In this document: positions 1 through 8,815 of the stretch, piece by piece
Numbering within the stretch: position 1 is the stretch's first letter
Layout of the letters: every line of letters begins with the position of its first letter
The notes under the pieces: model-generated
Told to the model about the DNA's origin: nothing
Database searches by the model: none
The model's input: only the letters and a program-made list of their open reading frames with translations
NCBI GenBank assembly: GCA_030141605.1
Contig: JAQGDQ010001851.1
Coordinates: forward strand, 1 to 23,387
Reading direction: 5' to 3'
From: Tubiluchus corallicola
Lineage: Eukaryota > Priapulida > Priapulimorpha > Priapulimorphida > Tubiluchidae
DNA: 23,387 nt
Made by a program: the position numbers and the translations under genes

Positions 1-540
1 GCACTTTGATTAATTAATGACTGCTCTAACAAAACTGCTAAACAACATGCTGCTTCTGCAACAAGCTTAAGAACTTCCACAAAAATACCAATATTAGAAG
101 CCTATAGAGATTACAAAACACTGATATTTCTTTGTAAATATATCAATAAACTGAGCATTCCGTTTATAAACAATCCTTTATCATTCATTCCTGATACCAC
201 TTGAGACAATAGAACACACAATTTAATGCAAATTACAGTAAAGTAATATGGTCTATTCTTACTGTAAATGTTTATGTAAATAGTGTATAAAGTCTGTTGT
301 GGTGAGGATCCTAAATCATGTTGTTCAAACTGTCTGATCCAATCTTACAAATTATGTGTAAACTAACAATTTGACAAACGAATAATTAATTGAAGAACAG
401 ACACACTCATGCTTGAGTGTCTTCCACACACACAGACGCACGCATGCACGCACACACACGCACACACACACACGCATGCATACATGCCCTCATGTACGCA
501 TGCCCATACATGCTTTGCGTCTTCCTCACAATCACACACA
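1..540 (+). repeat. Left arm of a 2.5-kb inverted repeat (foldback-like element)
   Basis: The sequence from base 1 reappears as its reverse complement up to 2541, with the outermost 20 bases (GCACTTTGATTAATTAATGA) matched exactly. Divergence is slight: a few substitutions near 202-212 against 2332-2341 and a few small indels. The inner 120 bp is a CA/CG-rich microsatellite that also has its partner in the right arm. Because the arm begins at the window edge, it may extend further left, and a target duplication cannot be tested. No coding content is seen in the arm. Confidence 0.93.
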
Positions 541-1332
541 AACTCAGCATCCTCTGCCTCAGTGCCCACAAACTCAGCATCCTCTGCCTTGGTGCCCACA
601 AACTCAGCATCCTCTGCTTTGGTGCCCACTAACTCAGCATCCTCTGCTTTGGTGCCCACTAACTCAGCATCCTCTGCTTTGGTGCCCACTAACTCAGCAT
701 CTTCTGCCTTGGTGCCCACAAGTTTAGCATCCTCTGTCTTGGTGCCCACAAACTCAGCATCCTCTGCCTCCATGCCCACAAGTTCAGCACCCTCTGTTTT
801 GGTGCCCACAAACTCAGCGCCCTCTACTTTGGTGCCCACAAATTCAGCACCTTCTGCTTTGGTGTCCACTAACTCAGCATCCTCTGCTTTGGTGTCCACT
901 AACTCAGCATCCTCTGCCTTGGTGTCCACTAACTCAGCATCCTCTGCTTTGGTGTCCACAAACACAGCATCCTCTGCCTTGGTGCCCACAAACTCGGCAT
1001 CCTCTGCCTCCGTGCCCACAAGTTCAGCACCCTCTGTTTTGGTGCCCACTAGCTCAGCATCCTCTACCTTGGTGCTCACTAACTCAGCATCCTCTGCCTT
1101 GGTGTCCACTAACTCAGCATCCTCTGCTTTGGTGTTCACTAACTCAGCATCCTCTGCCTTGGTGCCCACATGTTCAGCACCCTCTGTTTTGGTGCCTGCT
1201 AACTCAGCATCCTCTACTTTGGTGCCCACAAATTCAGCATCCTCTGCCTTGGTGCCCACAAATTCAGCATCCTCTGCCTTGGTGTCCACAAACACAGCAT
1301 CTTCTGCCTCCGTGCCCACAAACACAACACCT
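541..1332 (+). repeat. 30-bp minisatellite, 26 full units plus a partial
   Basis: Unit start AACTCAGCATCCTCTGCCTT followed by GGTGCCCACA. All 26 units are exactly 30 bp, with no indel across 780 bp, although units differ by substitutions (AAC/AGT/AAT starts, GCT/GCC, CCC/TCC, ACA/ACT). As 30 is a multiple of three and the unit has no stop, both strands stay open. The plus strand gives a decapeptide like NSASSALVPT, ending at a stop at 1342. The minus strand gives an acidic decapeptide like VGTKAEDAEF, within an open frame of 1469-363. I do not call either a gene: the flanking parts of both frames run into CA/TG microsatellite or antisense of the exon at 1387-1602. Confidence 0.97.
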
Positions 1333-1386
1333 AGAGAACTATAAACGTCAGTGCATCTCATGTAACGTAAATTTTTGGTTTTGCAG

Positions 1387-1602
1387 CTGAAAACGGCGGA
1401 TATGTTCCCGAACTTTTTAACAAAGGTGGAGCAACTAAAAGAAGACGTAGGTGGGCCATCTAGCGGCATTTTGGTTCATTATTTCTTCAATACGCTTAAC
1501 TTGACCACTGAGAATGGTGTTAACCAAACTCTGGCTGATCAAGCAGCACTATTATATATAGACAGACCAAGTCATGAATTATTTGCTTTTAGATATCCGT
1601 AA
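1387..1602 (+). CDS. Putative 3'-terminal coding exon of an unidentified protein
   Basis: A T-rich tract ending TTTTGCAG (AG at 1385-1386) precedes an open frame of 71 codons ending in TAA at 1600-1602. An AATAAA follows about 95 bases later at 1696. The product has normal amino-acid composition unlike the surrounding repeats: an amphipathic, Lys/Glu-containing start (FLTKVEQLKEDVGG), a hydrophobic stretch (GILVHYFFN), two N-glycosylation sequons (NLT, NQT) and the C-terminal end PSHELFAFRYP. There is no signal peptide or transmembrane segment. I do not recognise the family. A start at ATG 1402 would give a 66-residue intronless reading, so it could be a small retrocopy, cargo or pseudogene rather than an exon. 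No upstream exon is visible within the inverted repeat. If spliced, the rest of the gene lies outside the window. Confidence 0.45.
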   Translation: MKTADMFPNFLTKVEQLKEDVGGPSSGILVHYFFNTLNLTTENGVNQTLADQAALLYIDRPSHELFAFRYP

Positions 1603-1695
1603 AAAATACAATCTTTTTAAATGCTAACTAAAAATTCTTACTTAGAACAGTATCAGAGTCGAATGTATATGTAGCCAGATATAACAATTTGTAAT

Positions 1696-1701
1696 AATAA
1701 A
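1696..1701 (+). promoter_or_regulatory. Poly(A) signal AATAAA
   Basis: A canonical hexamer 94 bases after the stop of the putative terminal exon and followed by a T/GT-rich stretch. The placement fits a cleavage signal for that exon. Confidence 0.4.
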
Positions 1702-1800
1702 TCATTTTGATTTGGTCGTTTTAATTACCTTTGTTCTTCTGTGTTTAGAAGTCGATTGTCTCTTTAATTTTTATTCATTTTACTGCCTGCGGATACGTAT

Positions 1801-1802
1801 GT

Positions 1803-1860
<58 letters not shown>

Positions 1861-1970
1861 ACGCATGCATACATGTGTGTGTGTGTGCGCATGTGTACAT
1901 GCATGTATGTGTGTGTATGCATACATGTGTGTGCGCATGTGCGTGCGTGCATGCATGTGTGCATGTGTAT

Positions 1971-2000
<30 letters not shown>
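1801..2000 (+). repeat. TG microsatellite, pure then degenerate
   Basis: About 25 uninterrupted TG dinucleotides at 1808-1859. This is followed by a degenerate alternating purine-pyrimidine stretch with GTGTGTATGCATACATG motifs and a second pure TG run at 1976-2000, which merges into the right arm of the inverted repeat. The open frames here (Cys/Val or Thr/His runs) are artefacts. Alternating pur-pyr sequence of this length is a classic Z-DNA former. Confidence 0.95.
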
Positions 2001-2001
<1 letters not shown>

Positions 2002-2541
2002 ATTGTGAGGAAGACGCAAAGCATGTATGGGCATGCGTACATGAGGGCATGTATGCATGCGTGTGTGTGTGTGTGTGTGCGCGTGTGTGTGCGTGCATGC
2101 GTGCGTGTGTGTGTGTGGAAGACACTCAAGCATGAGTGTGTCTGTTGTTCAATTAATTATTCGTTTGTCAAATTGTTAGTTTACACATAATTTATAGGAT
2201 TTGATCAGACAGTTTGAACAACATGATATAGGATCCTCACCACAACAGACTTTATGCACTATTTACATAAACATTTACAGTAAGAATAGACCATATTACT
2301 TTACTGTAATTTGCTTTAAATTGTGTGTTCTAGTGTTTAAAGTGGTATCAGGAATGAATGATAAAGGATTGTTTATAAACGGAATGCTCAGTTTATTGAT
2401 ATATTTACAAAGAAATATCAGTGTTTTATAATCTCTATAGGCTTCTAATATTGGTATTTTTGTGGAAGTTCTTAAGCTTGTTGCAGAAGCAGCATGTTGT
2501 TTAGCAGTTTTGTTAGAGCAGTCATTAATTAATCAAAGTGC
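1994..2541 (-). repeat. Right arm of the 2.5-kb inverted repeat
   Basis: Reverse complement of 1-540, running from TGTGTGTGAT at the inner side to AATCAAAGTGC at 2531-2541. The 76-codon open frame at 2201-2431 lies inside the arm and has no partner frame in the left copy, so it is not called. Sequence after 2541 shows no further match. Confidence 0.93.
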
Positions 2542-3939
2542 CTAAATTAATCTAATTCCATTTTGTCCAGCTGGGAACTTATGCATGATAATGTGATTAA
2601 ATAGCCTATCAATAAATGCAACGCTCATTTCTGAACAGTGCGGAAGCCAGAAGTAAAGCACAAAGATGGATGGATGGACGAACGAACGGATGGTTAGTTG
2701 GATGACTGGATAGATGCGAGATTTAGTTAGCTAAGCAATTTATTTAGGGAAGAATTTCAGCAAAAAGCGGTCCGAGAGGAAAAAAATCAAGATTTATAAG
2801 CGGCTCTTCTGGCTGTAAACATGCACAGGTTATAAATCTGATACGTAGTGTACTTCTAACGAGCTGTCAGCATTTGGGAACTAATAAAAGAGATACTCAG
2901 AACCTTTTCCGTAAAAGGACAACAAAAGAGGCCTAATCCAACTGCACAGTAAAAAGATAAGCTTCTTACCAAATAAGCTAAAATTTTTACCGAGTCCTGC
3001 TGAGCCGTAAGAACTTGATGGCGGAAACGTAAGATGTAAAAATATATAAAATAAATACGTTTTTTTATAAAAAAATTCCCCCAACAAAGATTCAAAATAT
3101 TCAGAAAAGTGCCTAGAATAGAAAGCTGTTGAGGTAAAAGCGGATAGAGAAAAATTGGATTTTTGTAGCTATTCTGCTAGAGAAAGAATGTATTTATTTG
3201 TGTTCTTCGTTAAAAAAACAGGTTACTGTAAAAGAAAACAAATTTCTAACAAAGAATTGCATCAATAAGGGGCCAGAGGAAAGAATATATCTATAAACAG
3301 CGAATATTTTAACAAATTATAGAAGGAAGACAGGATGATTTTTCATAAACTACCCCATTTTCAAGTCCGATGAAAAGTATACATTTTAAGACCATTATTA
3401 CTGCAGAAGCGTTACTGATAATTAAATAATAGATTAGAAACTTAATCAACGGCAGGTGAGGCCAACTATTTATAACATCACAAACTAACCTAATTTTCAA
3501 CAGCAAAAATATTCGACGAGCATGTTGCACGTGTTTGCGAAAGTGAAAATTGAATGCACTGCCACTGTAAGATACTCAGTGTGTTGTAGTAAAACAAGGC
3601 AAGTTTTAAGATAAAAATTCAAATTTACTGCTCTGCTCACCCATGAGGTGACGAACGTGTACAGTTCGTCACAAACTAAAGCATCTAAATTGAGATGTAC
3701 AAGCATCTGTTTTATGTGCAATGCGTTTCCGAAATGCAGGCGCTAGTGCCCGTCTAACAAGCGAAAGGCAAAATGCATGTAACAGCGAAGAACTAGTGGT
3801 GCGAACGCGAAATTGTGTTCTTCCTTTAATAATTGTTTTACGTGAGAGATTTTTTGAAAAAAATAATATATTTTTTTTGTTTTCACTATTTAAAAGAGTA
3901 GATTGTTTTGACCTACAGTATAAGATCGGGTCCGGTTTT
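2542..3939. other. Unassigned AT-rich stretch
   Basis: I find no gene. It holds a short degenerate GGAT/GGAC tetranucleotide patch at 2666-2718 and a 25-bp palindrome at 3648-3672. A faint resemblance exists between 3430-3490 and 7222-7285 (shared AACGGCA and a CAGAAACTAACC-like block), suggesting old copies of one repeat. The frames of 68-97 codons here lack any recognisable motif. Confidence 0.6.
3648..3672. repeat. 25-bp palindrome
   Basis: GTGACGAAC at 3648-3656 and GTTCGTCAC at 3664-3672 are perfect reverse complements. The 7-base centre contains the palindrome TGTACA. It could be a dimeric transcription-factor site or a chance hairpin. Confidence 0.7.
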
Positions 3940-3995
3940 GGTTTAAGAACGTTCTTTGTCAATTACACAAGTCTTTCAAACAGGTAAGTGTGGCG
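3940..3995 (+). mobile_element. Repeat family X, copy 1 (right end only)
   Basis: TTTAAGAACGTTCTTTGTC and then ACACAAGTCTTTCAAACAG followed by GTAAGTG match the right end of the other X copies (for example 11711-11757). Only this terminal block is clearly recognisable. The CAG|GTAAGT junction lies at 3983/3984. Confidence 0.6.
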
Positions 3996-4447
3996 CTAAC
4001 TTCAGACTTAGACTGACTATCAGTAGCATTTTTCTTTACTCTTTTTAACTCTAAGATTTTTTTATGAAGACCATAGATAATTGGTAATCTGACATACCTG
4101 GCTGGAGCTGTATCATGATACCTGAATAAAGTTTCAATTTTATTCAAAGCAAAAAACCGCAACTCTTTCGCTACGTTCATTATTGGCTAGTGAATTGTGT
4201 CAGTTGAAGGTATCTTTCCATTATTAGCTGTCATTCGGGTTTTTCTGCGGGGTGAGATCGAGTTTCAGGGCAATAAATTCAATGAAGATTTTTCCTATTT
4301 ACTTTCTCTTTTTCCGTTTTTCTCAAATTAATGTTCATCAAAATGACAATTTACTTTATAATGAATAAGTATCAGCCGTCAGACATTTCTGATTTCCTAT
4401 CTACTATTAATAAGGAAAAAAATTAGTGAATTTTCAATAAAGCCAAA
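3996..4447. other. Unassigned stretch
   Basis: I see no gene here. There is an AATAAA at 4436-4441 just before the tetranucleotide array, preceded by AT-rich sequence. This could be the untranslated 3' end of a retroelement whose tail seeded the array, but no coding remnant supports that. Confidence 0.5.
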
Positions 4448-5010
<563 letters not shown>

Positions 5011-5053
5011 GGCCGTTTTACAAATACCGTAAACAAAACGTACGTGTGCGTGG

Positions 5054-5065
5054 TGCGCATGCGCG
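5054..5065. promoter_or_regulatory. NRF-1-type palindrome TGCGCATGCGCG
   Basis: An exact match to the YGCGCAYGCGCR consensus, in a short CpG-bearing patch directly right of the tetranucleotide array. No gene start is visible nearby, so function is doubtful. Confidence 0.35.
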
Positions 5066-5581
5066 TCAAACGAGTAACATAACGCTCCGCATATTGGAGA
5101 AGTTTCACACATTGTGATCGTGCAAAACTCCCTAATCAGCAGCACGCCTACTCAGATTTTTGTAATGTTTGTAAAGTATGTGTAATGTAATATCAATGAG
5201 CATGTACTCAATAGCACGCCCCGCATCCAATCAACAAGTGAATGATGTTAATTTGAGTACCGTCTTTGTTAACAGAGATGTTTTGAGCAGGGCTTCTCTT
5301 ACTAAACTCTATTACAAGTTCAGCAATATCAAGTGCACCAGCTGAATTGCTTATTGTGTCTAAATGCAACCTCAGAAGACGAGTAAATTATGAGTTTAAT
5401 AATAGCCAGTTCATAACAATATTTCATTACACCAGCAGAAACGTTAAAGGAAAGGTCAAGCCTTCTGGGAGGTTAGATTTGTTTCAAAAATGTTAGAAGG
5501 ATTTAGTAATAAAAGTGTGACAAGTGCCTTGCGTAATTGATAAAATCACTTCAAAGTCCCGATCATTTCACATTTGGGTGC
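5066..5581. other. Unassigned stretch
   Basis: AT-rich sequence with no open frame of note and no repeat that I can match elsewhere in the window. Confidence 0.5.
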
Positions 5582-5965
5582 TCCCATTTTGAACTCCTGC
5601 TCTTTCTTCCACCAATGACGTCGATCCCATTTTGAACTTCTGCTCTTTCCTCCACCAATGACGTCGCTCCCATTTTGAACTTCTGCTCTCTCCTCCACCA
5701 ATGACGTTGCTCCCATTTTGAACTCTTGCTCTTTCTTCCACCAATGACGTCTCTCCCATTTTGAACACCTGGTCTTTCTTCCACTAATGACGTCGCTCCC
5801 ATTTTGAACCTCTGCTCTTTCTTCCAAATGACGTCTCTCCCATTTTGGACTCATGCTCTTTCTTCCACCAATGACGCCGCTCCCATTTTGAACTCCTGCT
5901 CTTCCTTCCACCAATGACGTTGCTCCCATTTTGAACTCCTACTGTTTCTTCCACCATTGACGTCG
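5582..5965. repeat. 43-bp minisatellite, about 9 units, with a CCAAT-CRE motif per unit
   Basis: Unit starts at 5582, 5625, 5668, 5711, 5754 and 5797, then slightly shorter units to about 5965. Each carries CTCCCATTTTGAACTCCTGC, then CTTTCTTCCACCAATGACGT. ACCAATGACGT combines a CCAAT box directly abutting a TGACGT(C) CRE half-site or core. The unit around 5820-5850 has lost the CC of CCAAT. The minus-strand frames (repeated WERRHW / EQEFKMG peptides) arise because the repeat is stop-free and only locally in phase. Confidence 0.95.
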
Positions 5966-6438
5966 TTCGTCAACTAAAGAAAATCTGTGCACTGTTATTT
6001 TCCGTCAAATGTATTGTGACGATCCTGGGTGGGAGGACCGGGGGGTCCGATTGGTGGCGCCCCTGGTCGATTCGTTCCCTCGTATTTCGGAGACCAAGTA
6101 TTCCGGGTTCACTACCGGGATAATGCAAACTTTATAAAGTCAGACATACATTTGTTAAAGTTAACTGGCCAGTAAACTTGTTCTGTGTACTTCATGCTGT
6201 TTGTTTCTACGGAACAGGTGCTGCGATGGGAAATACACCTCTCCGTTTACCTGCTAAAACGAGGCCATTCCATAACGGCGGTTTTATACCTGGCATTCGA
6301 CGTCATCATGCACTTACTTCGTGCGGACGAGACCATTACAATGTAGAGGGAGTGGGTCGAAAATAAATAGTATTCACCCGTATTCTTTCACTCGCGTAGT
6401 AGTATATAACTTTATATAAAAAAGTTAGATAGCTGCAT
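5966..6438. other. Unclassified segment with GC-rich block, TATA-like and AATAAA signals
   Basis: 6015-6075 is strongly GC-rich, starts TGTGACG, has a GGACC/GGTCC hairpin (6035-6048) and contains TTGGTGGCGCC, which resembles a retroelement primer-binding region. A TATAAA occurs at 6133-6138 and AATAAA at 6362-6367, a spacing compatible with an LTR. I cannot find matching TG...CA termini or a target duplication, so I leave it unclassified. The 62-codon frame at 6178-6366 has no recognisable motif and no ATG start. Confidence 0.25.
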
Positions 6439-6650
6439 GTAATTTTGTGATATTTTTGCATGAACATTAGGTAAGCTGCAGAAGTTTAAATTAGTTAAGG
6501 TGGCGAATTCTTACGGAAAACCACGATGTGTTTACGATAAGTCGCGAAGTCCACCAGTTAAGTTATAATTTTCAAGTGACTGTGGTATTATGGTACTTTC
6601 ATCAATGCAATACAGGCAAGACAAGGAATCTTAGAAAGCACAACTTACGA
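6439..6650 (+). repeat. Repeat family Y, copy 1
   Basis: Matches 8594-8815 in direct orientation over about 210 bp, including AAGCTGCAGAAGTTTAAAT, AGTTAAGGTGGCGAA, CGATAAGTCGCGAAGTCCAC and CAAGTGACTGT. No coding content is seen. The right half is duplicated in tandem (6601-6746). Confidence 0.9.
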
Positions 6651-6746
6651 AAAACAACAAACGGGTGATAGCCATCAATGCAATACAGGCAAGACAAGGA
6701 ATCTTAGAAAGCACAACTTACGAAAAACAACAAACGAGTGATAGCC
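6601..6746 (+). repeat. 73-bp tandem duplication
   Basis: Two nearly identical 73-bp units begin ATCAATGCAATACAGGCAAG at 6601 and 6674. They differ at a G/A in AACGRGTGATAGCC. The duplication lies within family Y copy 1 and is absent from copy 2. Confidence 0.95.
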
Positions 6747-6780
6747 AACAATGATGTTTCGTTCCTTTTCGTCAGTTGGC

Positions 6781-6830
6781 TCTTCTAAGATTTCTTGTCT
6801 TGCCTACATTGCACGGATGATAGGACCATA
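6781..6830 (-). repeat. Inverted partner of 6589-6640
   Basis: The reverse complement starts TATGGTCCTATCATCCGTGC and continues through GGCAAGACAAGAAATCTTAG, matching 6589-6640 (TATGGTACTTTCATC and so on) with few mismatches. It makes 6589-6830 a hairpin-capable structure, possibly the terminal inverted repeats of a small element or a foldback end. Confidence 0.8.
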
Positions 6831-6839
6831 AGGGATATC

Positions 6840-7655
6840 GAAATATTTGTGCTTTGGTATACCTAATAAACAACTCCAAGACAATTCAAAGAGCAATTTA
6901 TATTTGCTCAGTTTATTGTCTCTTTTTCTCTCTTCCTTTTTATTTACTTAACCTTATTCTTCATCTCACAGAACATCTAGGCATTAAATGTACCTACTAC
7001 AACAAATAATATGATAAATGCTTTATTTCATATACATAGAAAAGGCATTAGTACAATGAATAATTCACTTCCTTACCCTCTCATATTTACGTTTAAAAGC
7101 AAGTCCAGTCAGCATTAGCAGTAACGCTGTATAAAACTAGACTCAATCTCATTTTAATTTACTGTCCAAAATATACATTTTCTTGCCTATAAAAGTTAAC
7201 AATTATTCCTTATATTTGAATAATTAGCTTAGAAAGTTAATTAACGGCAACCGAACACAGCTATTGCTTACGTCAGAAACTAACCACAGTTTGTGCAATG
7301 GCAGGCGTCTTTCCTTGCGCGTCAAGCACATTTGCATAGGTGTAATAGTACTGCTTAATTGCACGATGTCACGAAAAAATGTGCTCTACATCACACGACG
7401 TCAGAAACTAACACTGCAGTTCATGATCATGCTTATCACGGTACCGCCTTCTATTTGTCGGCCAAGCGAATGTGACAAAAAGGCGCCACTACCAATCTTA
7501 GTAGATTTACTGAGCCGCGCGTAGCTTTGAAGGTTTAACAAAATTTGACTATCCGAGGTAATTATTATTTAATCTAAGCTTTGATTTGAAAAAAGCTATT
7601 GTAGTTTTCAATATTTTAGAGCATTCTTTATTCTGAAATCGTGTTTACACAAGCA
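6840..7655. other. Unassigned stretch with a faint X-like patch
   Basis: No gene is seen. 7110-7140 (GCAGTAACGCTGTATAAAACT) matches the left part of family X at 14312-14330, implying an old, fragmented copy. The 86-codon frame at 7264-7524 has no recognisable motif. Confidence 0.5.
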
Positions 7656-7659
7656 TCCG

Positions 7660-7837
7660 GTTTTGCTTTAAACTAGCATGATTTAGTCGCCGACATTTTA
7701 ACGATAAATCGTTTGAAACAATTCCGAATTTTATTGCTTAAAGTTTGAAAAAATAATCAGAGAATTCGTAGTGCACTTTTCGCTAACTAAGCAAAAGTTT
7801 AAATTACTTTATCATGTCACTAAGATCAATAAAACAT
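7660..7837 (+). mobile_element. Repeat family X, copy 2, left part
   Basis: Contains GACATTTTAACG, CGTTTGAAACAATT, TTTGAAAAAATAATCAGAG and AACTAAGCAAAAGTTTAAAT, all shared with other X copies. Homology stops at 7837 and resumes at 8224, because an LTR is inserted at that point. Confidence 0.85.
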
Positions 7838-8223
7838 TGTTACGAAGACGGAATTTGACTAACCCCCTAATGTTAGTAGTGGGAATGGTTGAGAAGCCCA
7901 GTAATGCAAATGTACCTGTATAATGCATGCCATAATTTGACGATTCAAACCTGGCGTTTCTGTCTGTAAAGGTGAATGCTGTAGGCTTGCTAACATTTAT
8001 ACAAAAGTCTGTTCACATGTCATTCTTTTGGAGTTACCGGTTATCCAATAAAGTTTATTTTACACTCGTTTTCCGGATTTTTAACTTTTCTCGTCTGCTG
8101 TAATATTTCATAACTTATGTAGTTATGTTACTTATATTGTTCATAAAATATGAATAATATTTCATAACATATGCCGCTTTATAGATCCTGAGGCGGATCT
8201 GCGCTGGACCGGGATTCGTTACA
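7838..8223 (+). mobile_element. Solo LTR (386 bp) inserted in family X
   Basis: Begins TGTTACGAAG and ends GATTCGTTACA, giving the TG...CA ends and short inverted termini (TGTTACGAA against TTCGTTACA, one mismatch) of an LTR. AATAAA at 8047-8052 sets the plus orientation. Flanking tetramers ACAT (7834-7837) and ATAT (8224-8227) fit a 4-bp target duplication with one change. The family X sequence is interrupted exactly at these borders. No internal retroelement sequence follows on either side, so this is a solo LTR. The superfamily is not determined. Confidence 0.75.
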
Positions 8224-8340
8224 ATATTTGGTGAGCCAGCAAACGTTTTTCATAGTGAAACAGTGACGTTTTTTCAGCTAAAACGAGCATTTTAAACTAT
8301 TAAGAATTTTCTTTTCCAATTTGCATAAGTCTTTGTGCAG
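8224..8340 (+). mobile_element. Repeat family X, copy 2, right part
   Basis: Resumes with ATTTGGTGAGCCAGC and continues through GCATTTTAAACTATTAAG, TTTTCTTTTCCAATT and AAGTCTTTGTGCAG, as in other X copies. The splice-like junction is lost here (CAG|TTTCCA). Confidence 0.85.
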
Positions 8341-8365
8341 TTTCCAGTTTATAAACCTGCTGGAA

Positions 8366-8575
8366 ATGCGTCACGATGCTTGATAACTAAGCAGAAGCGT
8401 AAATTATTATACCTAGACATTAAGATTTCATATACATTTTTGGTGAGTCAGTGGTGGTCCCTGGGATGGTGAGTCAGCGATGTTTTACCACCTGGGGCCA
8501 ACATTTTAAAATACTAAGAATTTTCTTTTACAATTTCACAAGTCTTTCTTCAAGCAGGAAAGCGTAACATTGATC
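8366..8575 (+). mobile_element. Repeat family X, copy 3
   Basis: Contains GATAACTAAGCAGAAGCGTA, TTTTTGGTGAGTCAGTGG, CCCTGGGATGGTGAGTCAGC, TTTTAAAATACTAAGAATTT and CTTTCTTCAAGCAG. It follows directly on copy 2 in the same orientation. The junction reads CAG|GAAAGC, one change from GTAAGC. Confidence 0.85.
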
Positions 8576-8593
8576 GCGATAATGATATTAAGC

Positions 8594-8815
8594 GTAATCT
8601 TATGACATTTTGCCTGAACATCAGTTAAGCTGCAGAAGTTTAAATCAGTTAAGGTGGCGAACTCTTACGGAAACCCACGATGTGCTTACGATAAGTCGCG
8701 AAGTCCACCAGTTAAATAATAATTTTTTTCAAGTGACTGTAGTATTAAGGTACTTCATCAATGCAATGTAGGCAAGACGAGAAATCTTAGAAAGCACAAG
8801 TTACGAAAAGCAACT
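8594..8815 (+). repeat. Repeat family Y, copy 2
   Basis: Direct repeat of 6439-6650. It lacks the 73-bp tandem duplication and the following inverted segment. It starts soon after the end of X copy 3, so Y could be a downstream part of a longer X-containing element. Confidence 0.9.

Noticed and set aside
363-1469. 368-codon minus-strand and 311-codon plus-strand open frames as genes
   Set aside because: They are open because the 30-bp repeat has no stop. Their ends run into CA/TG microsatellite or antisense of another candidate exon. Reported only as a finding.
1712-2190. Cys/Val- and Thr/His-rich frames over the TG tract
   Set aside because: Pure translation of a dinucleotide repeat in several frames on both strands.
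5054-5065. NRF-1 palindrome as a promoter
   Set aside because: No exon, donor or CpG-rich context follows. Kept only as a motif.
5546-5929. 127-codon repeat protein
   Set aside because: The 43-bp unit is not a multiple of three. The frame survives only because the unit is stop-free in most phases.
6065-6085. tRNA B-box-like GGTCGATTCG as part of a tRNA or SINE
   Set aside because: No A box at the proper distance and no cloverleaf pairing that I can find.
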